In this document: one piece after another, positions 33,062-43,016 of the stretch
How positions within the stretch are numbered: position 1 is the first letter of the stretch
Layout of the letters: every line of letters begins with the position of its first letter
Source of the DNA: Aquimarina rhabdastrellae
GTDB taxonomy: Bacteria > Bacteroidota > Bacteroidia > Flavobacteriales > Flavobacteriaceae
DNA length: 64,000 nucleotides
Reading direction: 5' to 3'
Assembly (NCBI GenBank): GCA_947387485.1
Contig: CANDNT010000011.1
Location: forward strand, 1-64,000
The notes under the pieces: model-generated
What the model was told of the DNA's origin: nothing
The model's database searches: none
The model's input: the letters and a program-made list of their open reading frames with translations, nothing else
Program-made: the position numbers and the translations under genes

Positions 33062-33975
33062 TGTATATATATATTGAGTTTTTTAATGGCTTTTGCATAA
33101 AACCACGGAATGATTCCTGCTAAAATGGGAGGAAATAACACACTCATAATGATTAACACCATATGAGGTAAATTCATCTCTTTAGGATAATCTGCATATT
33201 TTGCAACAATTATTGTGATCAAATATACATAGCATAATAGATTAAAGAGTATTATCACTATCATTTGGTCATAAAAAAAGATACTCAATGCTATTAAAAT
33301 AGGTAGGTTTAATCCCGTTAAATAGCGTATTCCTGTTTTTATCTTTTGCATTAAAAATGCTTTAGCCGACAGCCTAAAAGACCATACATAATATTCATCT
33401 TCTGGTCTACTGTAAAACGTTAATGTTACAACTGTGATTAACCCTATCGCAAAAACACCTAGGTTAAAGTTATCTACAGTAATCGCCATAAAAGTTAAAA
33501 AATACGCCAACGGAAAAACCAAATAGCCTTTTCTAAATCCTCTAGTAAACTCAAATGGTCTTTTCCCAAAAGGTGTCGGAATCGTTAAATAAAATCCTGT
33601 ATTAAACTTTATAAAACTTATTATTATTGCTCCTACACTAATAGGTAGTAACATTAGAAACTCCTGCTTATACGTTAAAAAACAAACAAATGGGAATACT
33701 AAACCAAAGTTCTCTATCTCTCTTATTATTCGATATTGTTTTTTATTAAAAATAGTATTTAAAAAATCATTTCTATCCTGCGCACTTAATTTTAAAACAG
33801 ATATTAACGCTAATGCTGTATATATATACACAGCATATGGTGTTCTAGAGAATATATAGACAGAAACACCTATAAACACTACTAATAGTAACGGATACCC
33901 TATTAATAGCGGTAATCCAAATGCAATTAATTTTCTATTAAGTATTTTAAATTGTAAAACGAAATATGCTTTCAT
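33058..33975 (-). CDS. ABC transporter permease-like membrane protein
   Basis: Integral membrane protein of 305 residues with about eight hydrophobic helices in pairs; starts MKAYFVLQFKILNRKL. It has no family-diagnostic motif I can name but sits 4 bp-overlapped with the ATPase gene, so it is the transmembrane half of that ABC exporter. Substrate unknown. The operon starts here, with a terminator of the neighbouring PepSY gene just upstream. Confidence 0.75.
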   Translation of the reverse strand: MKAYFVLQFKILNRKLIAFGLPLLIGYPLLLVVFIGVSVYIFSRTPYAVYIYTALALISVLKLSAQDRNDFLNTIFNKKQYRIIREIENFGLVFPFVCFLTYKQEFLMLLPISVGAIIISFIKFNTGFYLTIPTPFGKRPFEFTRGFRKGYLVFPLAYFLTFMAITVDNFNLGVFAIGLITVVTLTFYSRPEDEYYVWSFRLSAKAFLMQKIKTGIRYLTGLNLPILIALSIFFYDQMIVIILFNLLCYVYLITIIVAKYADYPKEMNLPHMVLIIMSVLFPPILAGIIPWFYAKAIKKLNIYIQ

Positions 33976-34041
33976 CGCTTATTGTGATCTATTTTATATC
34001 ACACTATATGATACGCTTAATTGCGTTATCTGTTACAAATT

Positions 34042-34092
34042 TAATCATACAAAAATACCTCGTAATATATACGAGGTATTTTTGTATGATTA
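34042..34092 (-). terminator. long-stem terminator
   Basis: A nearly perfect 22-bp stem (AATCATACAAAAATACCTCG / CGAGGTATTTTTGTATGATT) with a short A/T loop, 25 bp past the PepSY-TM gene stop. Bidirectional by symmetry. Confidence 0.75.
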
Positions 34093-34116
34093 ACAAATTA
34101 ATCTTATCTCATAGTT

Positions 34117-34668
34117 TTATCGAATCAAAAACAAAAAGATAAACGGAAAAACAAGTCCGATAGTGGCTAACCACCATCCTCGTTGTTTAAAGCTGTATTT
34201 TCCTTTAGAAATAAACATTCCCGATATTGCTATAACTAGCATTGCTACTCCAAAAATATCTGAGAACCATATCCACCATACATTGGTTGTTTTATGTAAA
34301 ATTGTCATCTGTCCTAGTACCGGAATTGTTCTTACAAATTCTATTTCTCCTTTACCTGTTTTAGGATCTACACTTGCAAAAGCATCCTTATAATATAATC
34401 TGATACTATTTCCTCTTTTTCTAAAACCTCTATAGGTCTCCTCTGTAAATTGTTTTGAAGCTTCTCTAAAAAAATCATCATTCAACTCTTTTCCTTCCAA
34501 TACGGGCAATTGAATAGCTTCTGTTTTTACTGTGTATTCCTGTGGATCAAAACTTGTACGATGATTTAATGCTATTCCAGATATAGAAAATGCAATAATC
34601 AATCCCACATAAAAATATCCAACATCTCTATGCCAGTTTCTAAATAAATTACGTGTACTTTTTTTCAT
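34117..34668 (-). CDS. PepSY-associated TM helix protein
   Basis: A 183-residue PepSY_TM-type membrane protein: N-terminal LFRNWHRDVGYFYVGLIIAFSISGIALNH, a soluble loop (38-125), then WWIWFSDIFGVAMLVIAISGM and a last TM helix. Conserved His in the first helix and the W-x-W-x2-D start of the second helix match the family, often next to siderophore or heme TonB receptors and thought to be ferric reductase-like. It lies 170 bp downstream of a TonB-dependent receptor on the same strand, supporting an iron-uptake role. Confidence 0.8.
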   Translation of the reverse strand: MKKSTRNLFRNWHRDVGYFYVGLIIAFSISGIALNHRTSFDPQEYTVKTEAIQLPVLEGKELNDDFFREASKQFTEETYRGFRKRGNSIRLYYKDAFASVDPKTGKGEIEFVRTIPVLGQMTILHKTTNVWWIWFSDIFGVAMLVIAISGMFISKGKYSFKQRGWWLATIGLVFPFIFLFLIR

Positions 34669-34837
34669 TCTTCAGTTCTATTTTAAGCTTTTATTATACA
34701 TACCCATTTAATGTTATAAGATGAAGTGCTCCTGAGTATCTAATGGGGGTTATATTTATGATGTTTTTGTTTTTGATACTCAGAATAACACTTCAAGCAA
34801 TTATATACAAATGAGATAAAAGTTTATAATTTTCATA

Positions 34838-37222
34838 TTAAAATCTTTTGTGTCCAGAAAATTCCATTGCCTCTCCTTTACCAAAACCATAACTAAATCC
34901 TAGTACTACAAATCTTCCGCTTTTTTGATAGTTTGTAATGTTAAAATCTAGTTGATCGTTAACACTTGAAAATCTTCTTGATGCAAATACGTCTCGTATA
35001 CTCAGATTCAATACTCCACGCCCTTTTAATATTTTCTTTTTAACTCCTAAATCCATAAAAAAGTTATCTGCTATTACCGATTGCACAGTTTCTTGCTCTG
35101 ATCGATACCTCATACTAATTTGTGTATCAAAATTCCACGGCAATTTAATTTTTGAAGTTGCTCTAGCAGTCCATTGATCACTACTAAAATCAAAACTTGT
35201 ACCTTGATAGCTTCCTATACGGTCAAAATAAAACCAATTAAGATCTGTAGTTAATGTCATCCATGATAGTGGTTGATACTTAGCGTTTAGTTCTACTCCT
35301 GTACTGTTATTTTTTCCAATATTTTGAGGTGCATTGATGTATAAATCATTTTCAAATCGTACTACACGCTCAATCACATCTTTTGTTCTACGGTGATACA
35401 CTCCCCAGTTTACTGAAGCTTTACCAATCTTATGTAATGAAGTAAGTTCAAAAGCATCTGTAAATTCTGGTTGTAAATTAGGGTTCCCTTCAGATCTATT
35501 AAAGTTATCACGTATCGATTGAAAAGGGTTTAAGTGCCATAATCTAGGTCTAAAAATTCGTCTAGAATATCCCATTTGCAATGAAAAATTTTCTGTGAAT
35601 TTATAAGAAGTATGTGCGCTAGGAAACCAATTCACATAATCTTGATCATTAGTCTCGCTTGTATTTTCTAATTCTGTAGTTAAATCTGTGTGTTCTACTC
35701 TTAGCCCTCCCTTGATACCAAATTTATCTCCTTCATATCCATAAGTCATATATCCACCTAATACCTTTTGATTAAAAGAGAATATATTACTTAAATTCGG
35801 ATCTACTTCAAATGCACTACCAGTAAAATTTTCTATTGCGTAATCATTAGAAATATCACTCAGTTCATATTTTGCTCCTGTTTCTATAATATGCTTTTCG
35901 CCAAAAGGATGTACATAATCTGCTTGAAATGTATTCTCTAGTTCTTCAAAATCAGTTCCTACACGTTGTAATGCTTCTGTAACATTTCCACTTATTCTTG
36001 AATCTTCAAATATTGATTCTTGATCTTTTCCAAAATAAGATCCTATAGCACTTATTAAGAAACTGTGATCTTCATGATCTTCAAAGTCTTTTTTGTATTG
36101 CAATTCATATTGCCATTTTGGATTTGTTGCTTCTGTATCTTCATTTCTCAACAAGCTGCTTACTAAATTTCCCGTAGCTTCTGTAGTATTAAAAGTAGCG
36201 TCAGAAGTTTCGTCTTCTATTTCATAGGCATAATGACCAGAAAGTGTTATTACATTAAGATCATTAATATGATAATCTGCTCCTAAAACCACATTATAAA
36301 ACTGCTCTCTTTTTTCGCTATCTCCTACTCTATTGATCGTTGTAGCATCAATATTATTAGTAATTGATCGTCTAAAATCTTGAGGCATTTCTCTTATTCC
36401 TACTCCAAACTGACTAAATAAATTAAATTTTTCTGTTCGTTTATTTAAACTCAACCCAATACTATGATTGTCTGGTATACCTCCATTTAAGGTTACAGAA
36501 CCATTTAAACCTCTTTTCTTATTTTTCTTTAAAACAATATTGATAATTCCTGAAGTTCCTTCTGCATCATATTTTGCCGATGGATTAGTGATTACTTCTA
36601 CTTTTTCAATAGCTTCGGCAGTAATGGTACCTAAGGTATTACTTGTACCACTAGTCATTACAGATGGTTTTCCATTAATTAAAATCTGTACTCCTGCATT
36701 TCCTCTTAAACTCACTGCTCCTTCTATACTTACATCTACAGATGGTACATTATTTAATACTTCAAGAGCACTTGCTCCTGCTGTACTTAAATCTTTTCCT
36801 ACATTAAAAACTCTTTTATCTAGTTTAAATTCTGTTTGTGATTTCTCTGCTCTAATTGTGATTTCATCAAGGCTTTCTAAATCTGGTTGTAGTGCTATTG
36901 TTCCTAAATCTATTTTTTCTCCCGCTACAGTATACTTTTCAATTCTTTTTTTCTGGAAACCTATAAAACTTACCTCAACATAAAAGTTTTGTTTTTTGGT
37001 AAACATACTAAAGCTTCCGTCTTGTATAGTAGTTGTTCCTGTAATTGCTTCACCACTTTCTTTATCTGCAATAAAAACCGTAGCAAACTCAATCGGATTC
37101 TTACTTTGTTGATCGACTACTTTTCCTGTAATTTCGATTTTAGATTGTCCTTGAACGGTACTTCCTATTGTACTCCATAAAATTAAGAAGAGTATAAAAC
37201 ATCCTTTGTATAGACTTTTCAT
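34838..37222 (-). CDS. TonB-dependent outer-membrane receptor
   Basis: A 794-residue receptor. Signal peptide MKSLYKGCFILFLILWSTIGSTVQG; carboxypeptidase-regulatory-like domain at about 28-115 (GKVVDQQSKNPIEFATVFI); plug domain around 120-225 (ASALEVLNNVPSVDVSIEGAVSLRGNAGVQILINGKPS cut as two parts, VEVITNPSAKYDAEGTSGI); then the outer-membrane beta-barrel family 3 region to the end. The Leu-Arg-Gly, VEVITNPSA and GTSGIINIVL blocks are typical of OMP_b-brl_3 receptors. With the PepSY-TM gene downstream, iron or siderophore uptake is likely. Divergent from the LytS/LytR pair. Confidence 0.85.
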   Translation of the reverse strand: MKSLYKGCFILFLILWSTIGSTVQGQSKIEITGKVVDQQSKNPIEFATVFIADKESGEAITGTTTIQDGSFSMFTKKQNFYVEVSFIGFQKKRIEKYTVAGEKIDLGTIALQPDLESLDEITIRAEKSQTEFKLDKRVFNVGKDLSTAGASALEVLNNVPSVDVSIEGAVSLRGNAGVQILINGKPSVMTSGTSNTLGTITAEAIEKVEVITNPSAKYDAEGTSGIINIVLKKNKKRGLNGSVTLNGGIPDNHSIGLSLNKRTEKFNLFSQFGVGIREMPQDFRRSITNNIDATTINRVGDSEKREQFYNVVLGADYHINDLNVITLSGHYAYEIEDETSDATFNTTEATGNLVSSLLRNEDTEATNPKWQYELQYKKDFEDHEDHSFLISAIGSYFGKDQESIFEDSRISGNVTEALQRVGTDFEELENTFQADYVHPFGEKHIIETGAKYELSDISNDYAIENFTGSAFEVDPNLSNIFSFNQKVLGGYMTYGYEGDKFGIKGGLRVEHTDLTTELENTSETNDQDYVNWFPSAHTSYKFTENFSLQMGYSRRIFRPRLWHLNPFQSIRDNFNRSEGNPNLQPEFTDAFELTSLHKIGKASVNWGVYHRRTKDVIERVVRFENDLYINAPQNIGKNNSTGVELNAKYQPLSWMTLTTDLNWFYFDRIGSYQGTSFDFSSDQWTARATSKIKLPWNFDTQISMRYRSEQETVQSVIADNFFMDLGVKKKILKGRGVLNLSIRDVFASRRFSSVNDQLDFNITNYQKSGRFVVLGFSYGFGKGEAMEFSGHKRF

Positions 37223-37421
37223 TATTATGCTGCTTTTTTTAGTTGCAGGTCAAAAGTGCTTCTTTTACTAAAAAACGAAAAAAACAATCTGTAAACATCA
37301 CAATTAATCTGGTCAACAGTAAATAAAGTTTTCTCCACTAAGTTTTGTTGTTCACCCAAGAAAAACTGTCGATGACAACTTTTATCCTCATTGCAATAAT
37401 CTAATACTGTAATTTTACTTT

Positions 37422-38453
37422 ATGATAAAAAATAAGTTTTCGTCAAACATCACTATTAAAGAATTACTTTTTCAAGTAATACTCACTGTATTGCTTTGTT
37501 TGGCTACTTGTCTAGATCGAAAGACTTATAGTATACACCTTACAAGTTCTATTTTTTTTCTTTCGTATACCTTAGCAGCATTATTTATCAATTACCATTT
37601 ATTACCTCTTTACTTTTATAAGAAAAGATATTTTACTTTTTATAGCTTCACTTTTATTACCATTATACTTTTAATAATAGTAGAAGAGTTTATCTTAGAG
37701 CGTATTTTTTATCCCGATAGCAGAGGTAAGGATTATTCTGGATGCTTTTATGCCTTATTTAATATTATTCCTATCTTATTTATCTATGTAGGGTGCAAAT
37801 TTGCATGGGATGCTCATCATAAACAACATGAATTAAATACTTTAAAGAATATTGCAAAAGAAAGTGAATTACAGTTTTTAAAGTCTCAGGTTAATCCTCA
37901 TTTTCTTTTTAATAATCTCAATAATTTATATTCTTATGCCATTGCTAACTCGCCAAAAACACCTTCTATAATCCTAGAGTTATCTGCAGTATTACGATAT
38001 ATGCTTTATGAATGTCAAGAAGATAATGTTCCTTTATCCAAAGAATTTGCTCATCTTAAAAGTTTTATTGAGTTAAACTCTTTACAAATAGAAGACCGCG
38101 GTGTTATTGATTTTGATTTTGAATGTGACACTTCTCAGTTTACAATTGCACCGTTAATTCTTATTGTATTTATAGAAAATGCTTTTAAACATAGCACTGC
38201 CAGTCAATCTGATACCATTTCTATAAAAATTAACTTATCAGTTTCTAAAGATGGTTTACTCCAATTTGTATGTAAAAACAGTTATCAATCTGCTACTAAT
38301 ACAGACGACCTTAGTAAAGGTATTGGCCTCATAAATGTAAAAAAACGTTTACATTTGTTATATCCTGATACACATCAATTGACCCTTAATAAAACACCTT
38401 CTTTATACGAAGTTCATTTACAATTACAACTAAATCCTATATCACATGCATAG
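37422..38453 (+). CDS. LytS-type sensor histidine kinase
   Basis: A 343-residue membrane histidine kinase of the LytS/YehU class: four N-terminal TM helices (about 13-130), a coiled linker, the His_kinase motif VNPHFLFNNLNNLY with the phospho-accepting His near residue 158, and a C-terminal ATPase domain with LIVFIENAFKHS (N box) and SKGIGLINVKKRL (G box). It overlaps the response regulator gene by 8 bp. Typical of Bacteroidota two-component systems; the signal is unknown. Divergent neighbour is the TonB-dependent receptor, which it may regulate. Confidence 0.9.
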   Translation: MIKNKFSSNITIKELLFQVILTVLLCLATCLDRKTYSIHLTSSIFFLSYTLAALFINYHLLPLYFYKKRYFTFYSFTFITIILLIIVEEFILERIFYPDSRGKDYSGCFYALFNIIPILFIYVGCKFAWDAHHKQHELNTLKNIAKESELQFLKSQVNPHFLFNNLNNLYSYAIANSPKTPSIILELSAVLRYMLYECQEDNVPLSKEFAHLKSFIELNSLQIEDRGVIDFDFECDTSQFTIAPLILIVFIENAFKHSTASQSDTISIKINLSVSKDGLLQFVCKNSYQSATNTDDLSKGIGLINVKKRLHLLYPDTHQLTLNKTPSLYEVHLQLQLNPISHA

Positions 38454-39165
38454 CTGTATTATAATAGAAGATCAACCACCTGCACAACGTATTTTACAAA
38501 AATACATCAGCGATATGGGAACCCTTGAACTCAAAAGTACGTTTGCCGATGCTTTATCTGCGTTGAGTTTTCTTAAATCAGAAAAAGTAGATATTATTTT
38601 TCTAGATGTACATTTGCCTAAAATTTCTGGTATAGATTTTTTATCTGTAATTCCTTATCAACCTAAGGTTATTCTTACTACAGCATTTTCAGATTACGCT
38701 TTACAAGGTTATGAATTAGATATCATAGACTATCTTTTAAAACCATTTTCTTTTCAACGTTTTGTAAAAGCTGTTTCTAAAGCTACTACAGCTATGATTT
38801 TACCAAAAGAAGAATCTACTACTACTACTATTACTCCTAAATCATCTCCTGAGGTTATTTTTATCAAATCAGGATACGATCATATTAAGATTGATTTATC
38901 TCAGGTTTGTTATATCAAATCAGAATCTGATTATACTGAGATTTATACTTTATCAAAAAAGCATTTGGCTTCGTATTCCTTAAAATATTGGTTAGGAAAA
39001 TTAAGTGATTCTGATTTTTGCCAAATTCACAAATCTTATATTGTTAATGTACATTATATTAACAAAGTTTCTGGAAATCAAATTCATCTAGACAATCAAA
39101 TTTGTCTTCCTATAGGTAGGGCTTATAAAGAAACTTTTAATGAACGTTATTTAAAAAGTCTTTAA
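38446..39165 (+). CDS. LytTR-family response regulator
   Basis: A 239-residue response regulator: receiver domain 1-115 with phosphorylated Asp54 (IIFLDVHLPK), acidic pair ED at 8-9 and Lys in LLKPFS; LytTR DNA-binding domain 130-239 (EVIFIKSGYDHIKIDLSQVCYI, SLKYWLGKLSDSDFCQIHKSY, ICLPIGRAYKE). Forms a pair with the overlapping kinase. LytTR regulators bind direct-repeat sites; no target is obvious in the divergent 37223-37421 region. Confidence 0.9.
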   Translation: MHSCIIIEDQPPAQRILQKYISDMGTLELKSTFADALSALSFLKSEKVDIIFLDVHLPKISGIDFLSVIPYQPKVILTTAFSDYALQGYELDIIDYLLKPFSFQRFVKAVSKATTAMILPKEESTTTTITPKSSPEVIFIKSGYDHIKIDLSQVCYIKSESDYTEIYTLSKKHLASYSLKYWLGKLSDSDFCQIHKSYIVNVHYINKVSGNQIHLDNQICLPIGRAYKETFNERYLKSL

Positions 39166-39246
39166 TACTCCAGTTTGCTATTCATCTTGAGGTACGCCAC
39201 AAAGTAAAAGTTATGGTTTAGACTTTACTTTGGTATAGAATAATAG

Positions 39247-39254
39247 TATTTTTG
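39247..39254 (+). promoter_or_regulatory. -7 promoter box TATTTTTG for mcrBC
   Basis: TATTTTTG fits TAnnTTTG. It overlaps the alternative TTG start at 39252, so transcription beginning at about 39261 favours ATG 39282 as the McrB start. Confidence 0.4.
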
Positions 39255-39281
39255 TTGCTCGAACCATCAAAATCATTCCCC

Positions 39282-40997
39282 ATGCCAATTGAAACTGATA
39301 CACATATTATATCAGAGCAATTAGATTTTATATTTTTGGATCTAATCCAACAATACAAAAAACGTATTAGTATATACGGTTTGGGAAGTGAATTAGATAA
39401 ATGGAATCTTATACAACAGTATAAAAACAAACCTGATCTTACTACCTATGATTTTGCCGAAGAATTGGGTACTATTAAATACAAAAGTTTTATCTATCAT
39501 GGAGCAAAACAGGTTATAGATCATATCCTTAAAGAACAACCTGAAGCTTATAAGCAACATTTTCAGTTTCTGTTTGACGAATCCTATCCGCTTACAGAAC
39601 GTATCAATAGTTTTGGTAATGATATTGCAAAACTCTATGGTCAACTTGAAGAAAAATACACACATCATCACGATGAACGTACTATAGCTACTTTTCTTGT
39701 ATTTTATAATCCCGAAAAATATACACTTTATAAGAATTCTTTTTATAAAGAGTTATGTGATCGTGCAGGTATTACGCCCAAGCCTAAAGGGGAAAAATAC
39801 GTGCATTATCTACAATTAATCGATGTTTTTATAAAACATTATATTATTAAGGATGAAGCACTATTAGCTTTAGTAGAACAAGTACTTCCGGTAGATGCTT
39901 ATCAAGATCCTACACATACGCTTCTGGCACAGGATATTTTATACACGACTTTAGAAAAAGAAGAAACGCTTACACCATATACTCAAAATTTAGAGCCAGA
40001 ACAGCTAGAAGAAACTACTTCTACATATACTTCTCCGCTCAATCAAATACTATATGGTCCTCCAGGTACTGGTAAAACTTATCATACCATCTATAAGGCT
40101 TTAAGTATTATTGAAGAAAAAGATGAAAGTGATTTAAAACATGAGGAAGAACATCTTATAAAACAACGTTTTGATACTTATACTACTCAAGAGCAAATTA
40201 CTTTTACTACATTTCATCAAAGTATGAGTTATGAGGATTTTATAGAAGGAATCAAGCCCGTATTACATCAAGAAACCAAGCAACTCTCTTATATTATAGC
40301 TCAAGGAGTTTTTAAGCGTATTGCTACATTAGCTCATGAAAATACAGATCAATCTTATGTATTGATTATAGACGAAATCAATCGTGGAAATGTTTCTCAA
40401 ATCTTTGGAGAACTCATTACTGCCATAGAAGCCGATAAACGTTTTGGTCATAAGGATGCATTATCCATTACCTTACCTTATTCAAAAGAAGCTTTTACAG
40501 TACCCAAAAACTTATATATCATAGGTACTATGAATACTGCCGATCGTTCTATTGAAGCATTGGATACAGCTTTGCGCAGACGTTTTGCTTTTATAGAAAT
40601 GATGCCAGAATTAGCACCTATAGCACAAACTTCTACGCTTAGGTTTCAGCAAGATAAAACTTTGGCTGATGTATTAGATATCATGAATAAACGTATAGCG
40701 GTATTATTGGATCGCGATCATATGTTAGGTCATTCTTATCTTATGCATATTGAGACCACCGAAGCATTGGCGGCTACTTTTAAAAACAATATTATTCCTC
40801 TATTACAAGAATATTTTTATAATGACTACGGAAAAATAGGTCTTGTTTTAGGAAAAGGTTTTGTACAAAAAGTCACTTTACAACCTCATTTTTCTTTTGA
40901 TTATGAAGGCAAGGAAGATTTTGATAAAACAGCATATACCCTTCAACCCATTCACTCAGAAATGATTATTCAAGCTATCAATTGGTTATTAGACTAA
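39282..40997 (+). CDS. mcrB: McrB-like AAA+ GTPase of a modification-dependent restriction system
   Basis: A 571-residue motor subunit. The C-terminal AAA+ GTPase domain has Walker A LYGPPGTGKT (about 259), TFHQSMSYEDFIEGIKPVL, Walker B VLIIDEINRGNVSQIFGEL, the McrB signature MNTADRS (417) and LDTALRRRFAFIEMMPE. The N-terminal 230 residues, where the modified-DNA-binding domain sits, are not recognisable and probably set the substrate specificity. Directly followed by McrC with 0 bp spacing. Together they cleave DNA with modified bases such as methylcytosine or phage hypermodified bases. Defence role by family knowledge. Confidence 0.9.
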   Translation: MPIETDTHIISEQLDFIFLDLIQQYKKRISIYGLGSELDKWNLIQQYKNKPDLTTYDFAEELGTIKYKSFIYHGAKQVIDHILKEQPEAYKQHFQFLFDESYPLTERINSFGNDIAKLYGQLEEKYTHHHDERTIATFLVFYNPEKYTLYKNSFYKELCDRAGITPKPKGEKYVHYLQLIDVFIKHYIIKDEALLALVEQVLPVDAYQDPTHTLLAQDILYTTLEKEETLTPYTQNLEPEQLEETTSTYTSPLNQILYGPPGTGKTYHTIYKALSIIEEKDESDLKHEEEHLIKQRFDTYTTQEQITFTTFHQSMSYEDFIEGIKPVLHQETKQLSYIIAQGVFKRIATLAHENTDQSYVLIIDEINRGNVSQIFGELITAIEADKRFGHKDALSITLPYSKEAFTVPKNLYIIGTMNTADRSIEALDTALRRRFAFIEMMPELAPIAQTSTLRFQQDKTLADVLDIMNKRIAVLLDRDHMLGHSYLMHIETTEALAATFKNNIIPLLQEYFYNDYGKIGLVLGKGFVQKVTLQPHFSFDYEGKEDFDKTAYTLQPIHSEMIIQAINWLLD

Positions 40998-42215
40998 ATG
41001 GCGATTATACAAAAATATGAGCACGATAAATTATTGATTAACGAAAGTGGCTTTACTCACGCTCACTGGAAAGCTTTTGTTAAACTCAATACGCTTCATG
41101 GTGGTAAATATTTTGAAGTCTTACATAACGGACTCAAGTTTAATCAATATGTTGGAGTCATTCAAGTAGATGATCTTTTGGTCGAAATCTGTCCAAAAGC
41201 TGATCGTCATGGTGATCATTCTAGATGGCAACATATGCTAATTCCTATGCTTAAAGCTTGTAATAAAATTAAAACTTATAGTCATGGTTTTGCTCAAGTA
41301 AGTCAGCAAAATCTTAATCTATTAGAGCTTTACTTTGAACTCTTTCTTAAAAATATAGAAAAACTACTTCGTTTAGGATTAATCAAAAAATATCATTTAC
41401 ATACACAAAATACTAAAGTATTAAAAGGTAAGTTACAATTTGCAAAACATCTACAACACAATCTAATACACCAAGAACGGTTTTATACTACACATCAAGT
41501 ATATGACAATGAACACTTATTGCATCAAGTTCTTTATAAAGCACTTACTATTGTTAAACAATATACTCATGGTACTCGATTACATGCCTTGACACATCGT
41601 ATTGCTATTGCTTTTCCTATTATTACATTAGAATCAACACTTAATGAAAAACTGTTCGATACATTTACATTTAATCGTAAAACAGCACCTTATCAAGATG
41701 CTTTTGAACTTGCAAAATTGATCATTCTTAACCATTCGCCAAACATCAAGGGAGGTAAAGAACGTATGATTTCTTTACTTTTTGATATGAATCAGTTATG
41801 GGAAGAATATATCTTCTTACAACTCAAAAAACATTTGGTTAACATTCCTGATTATAGTGTTAAACGTCAACCTTCTAAAGCTTTTTGGAAATCAAAAGTA
41901 GTACGTCCTGATATTGTTATTACCAACAATGCTCGGCAAACCACTTATATTATTGATACAAAATGGAAGCTTCCTATCCATCATAATGCTTCTATAGCAG
42001 ATTTAAGGCAAATGTATAGCTATACTCGTTTATGGAATGCTCAAAAAGCATTATTACTCTATCCTGGAGAAGTTGCATCTAATTCATTTCATCCTTTTAA
42101 GCCCAAAGATATTTATACACATTATTGTAAAATAGGCTTTGCTACTGTTATGAATACTCAACAGCAATTAGATACTACTATAGCTGCACAAATTATGAAT
42201 CAATTAGTTAGCTAA
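40998..42215 (+). CDS. mcrC: McrC-like endonuclease subunit
   Basis: A 405-residue nuclease subunit. N-terminal beta domain (KAFVKLNTLHGGKYFEVLHNGLKF, GVIQVDDLLVEICPKAD), then a helical region, and C-terminal PD-(D/E)xK nuclease motif: RPDIVI (P304-D305) followed by YIIDTKWK (D320-x-K322). It starts immediately at the McrB stop, so both subunits are made from one message. Intact active site suggests a functional restriction enzyme. Confidence 0.9.
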   Translation: MAIIQKYEHDKLLINESGFTHAHWKAFVKLNTLHGGKYFEVLHNGLKFNQYVGVIQVDDLLVEICPKADRHGDHSRWQHMLIPMLKACNKIKTYSHGFAQVSQQNLNLLELYFELFLKNIEKLLRLGLIKKYHLHTQNTKVLKGKLQFAKHLQHNLIHQERFYTTHQVYDNEHLLHQVLYKALTIVKQYTHGTRLHALTHRIAIAFPIITLESTLNEKLFDTFTFNRKTAPYQDAFELAKLIILNHSPNIKGGKERMISLLFDMNQLWEEYIFLQLKKHLVNIPDYSVKRQPSKAFWKSKVVRPDIVITNNARQTTYIIDTKWKLPIHHNASIADLRQMYSYTRLWNAQKALLLYPGEVASNSFHPFKPKDIYTHYCKIGFATVMNTQQQLDTTIAAQIMNQLVS

Positions 42216-42294
42216 ACACATTACAACTAACCCCTATTTCTTCTTTTATTTTTTTAAGCTCTTATTGATTTTTATTTATTTTCGCTCTACAAAA

Positions 42295-42978
42295 TTGGAT
42301 ACTGTGGCTACGACTTCTCAAAACATTTTTTTGACAAAAAAAGAAAAACTTAAATGTTGTACTTGTGGGCGTTCTGTACCCAAAGGACATCCTTATGTAG
42401 CCGAAACAGAAAACCATAAAGGAACTTGTTTTTATTGTTCTCCTTTTACAAACTATACTTTACTAGCACCCGGAAATGCTGCAATGACACGTCGTTCAAA
42501 AAAACACTCAACACTTTGTGCTGTGTTATGGGAATGGAATGCACGTAGAAAACGTTTTCAACGCAAAGGGCAGTTTGTAGAAGATCAGGCTATAGAAAAA
42601 GCACGAATTGAGTGCGAACAAGATCAAGCCATTCGTGCCGAAAAAAATAAGAAAGCAGCCATTGTACGCGAACAAAAGGACAAAGAATATATAGTTCTTT
42701 TTGCTCATGCTATTCGCTATCGTTATCCTTATTGTCCAGAAAAAAGAGAATTTGAAATCGCATTACATGCATGCGAAAAATATAGTGGTCGTGTAGGACG
42801 CACTGCCAATGCAAAGGATTTTGATCCTAAAATGATAGATCTAGCAGTAGAAGCTCATATACGACATCTAGAGACAAATTATGATGATCAATTTGGAAAA
42901 GGAAAACGCAAAAAAGAAATCCGATCAGAAGTAAAAGGCGATATTTTACGTGTCCTAAAACAATGGAGAGGATTATAA
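42295..42978 (+). CDS. DUF2293 protein with zinc-ribbon N-terminus
   Basis: About 227 residues. N-terminal KKEKLKCCTCGRSVPKGH ... GTCFYCSPFT gives a Cys4-type zinc ribbon. A long basic helical middle follows, then the DUF2293 domain: ELKYPYCP-like IRYRYPYCPEKREFEIALHACEKYSGRVGRTANAKD and VEAHIRHLETNYD. DUF2293 function is unknown; the Zn ribbon and basic charge suggest nucleic-acid contact. No ATG is available near the front; TTG 42295 or GTG 42304 is likely rather than 42265. It may belong to the McrBC operon (79 bp spacing). Confidence 0.7.
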   Translation: MDTVATTSQNIFLTKKEKLKCCTCGRSVPKGHPYVAETENHKGTCFYCSPFTNYTLLAPGNAAMTRRSKKHSTLCAVLWEWNARRKRFQRKGQFVEDQAIEKARIECEQDQAIRAEKNKKAAIVREQKDKEYIVLFAHAIRYRYPYCPEKREFEIALHACEKYSGRVGRTANAKDFDPKMIDLAVEAHIRHLETNYDDQFGKGKRKKEIRSEVKGDILRVLKQWRGL

Positions 42979-42980
42979 AA

Positions 42981-43005
42981 AAGGGAATTGCTAAGCAATC
43001 CCCTT
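42981..43005. terminator. bidirectional terminator
   Basis: AAGGGAATTGC-TAA-GCAATCCCCTT hairpin between the converging DUF2293 and porin genes. A second copy lies at 43919-43948, where it ends the duplicate porin gene. Confidence 0.75.
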
Positions 43006-43016
43006 CTTTTAATATT

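Noticed and set aside
36468-36983. Plus-strand ORF of 171 codons opposite the TonB receptor
   Set aside because: Antisense shadow of the plug domain; no motif of its own.
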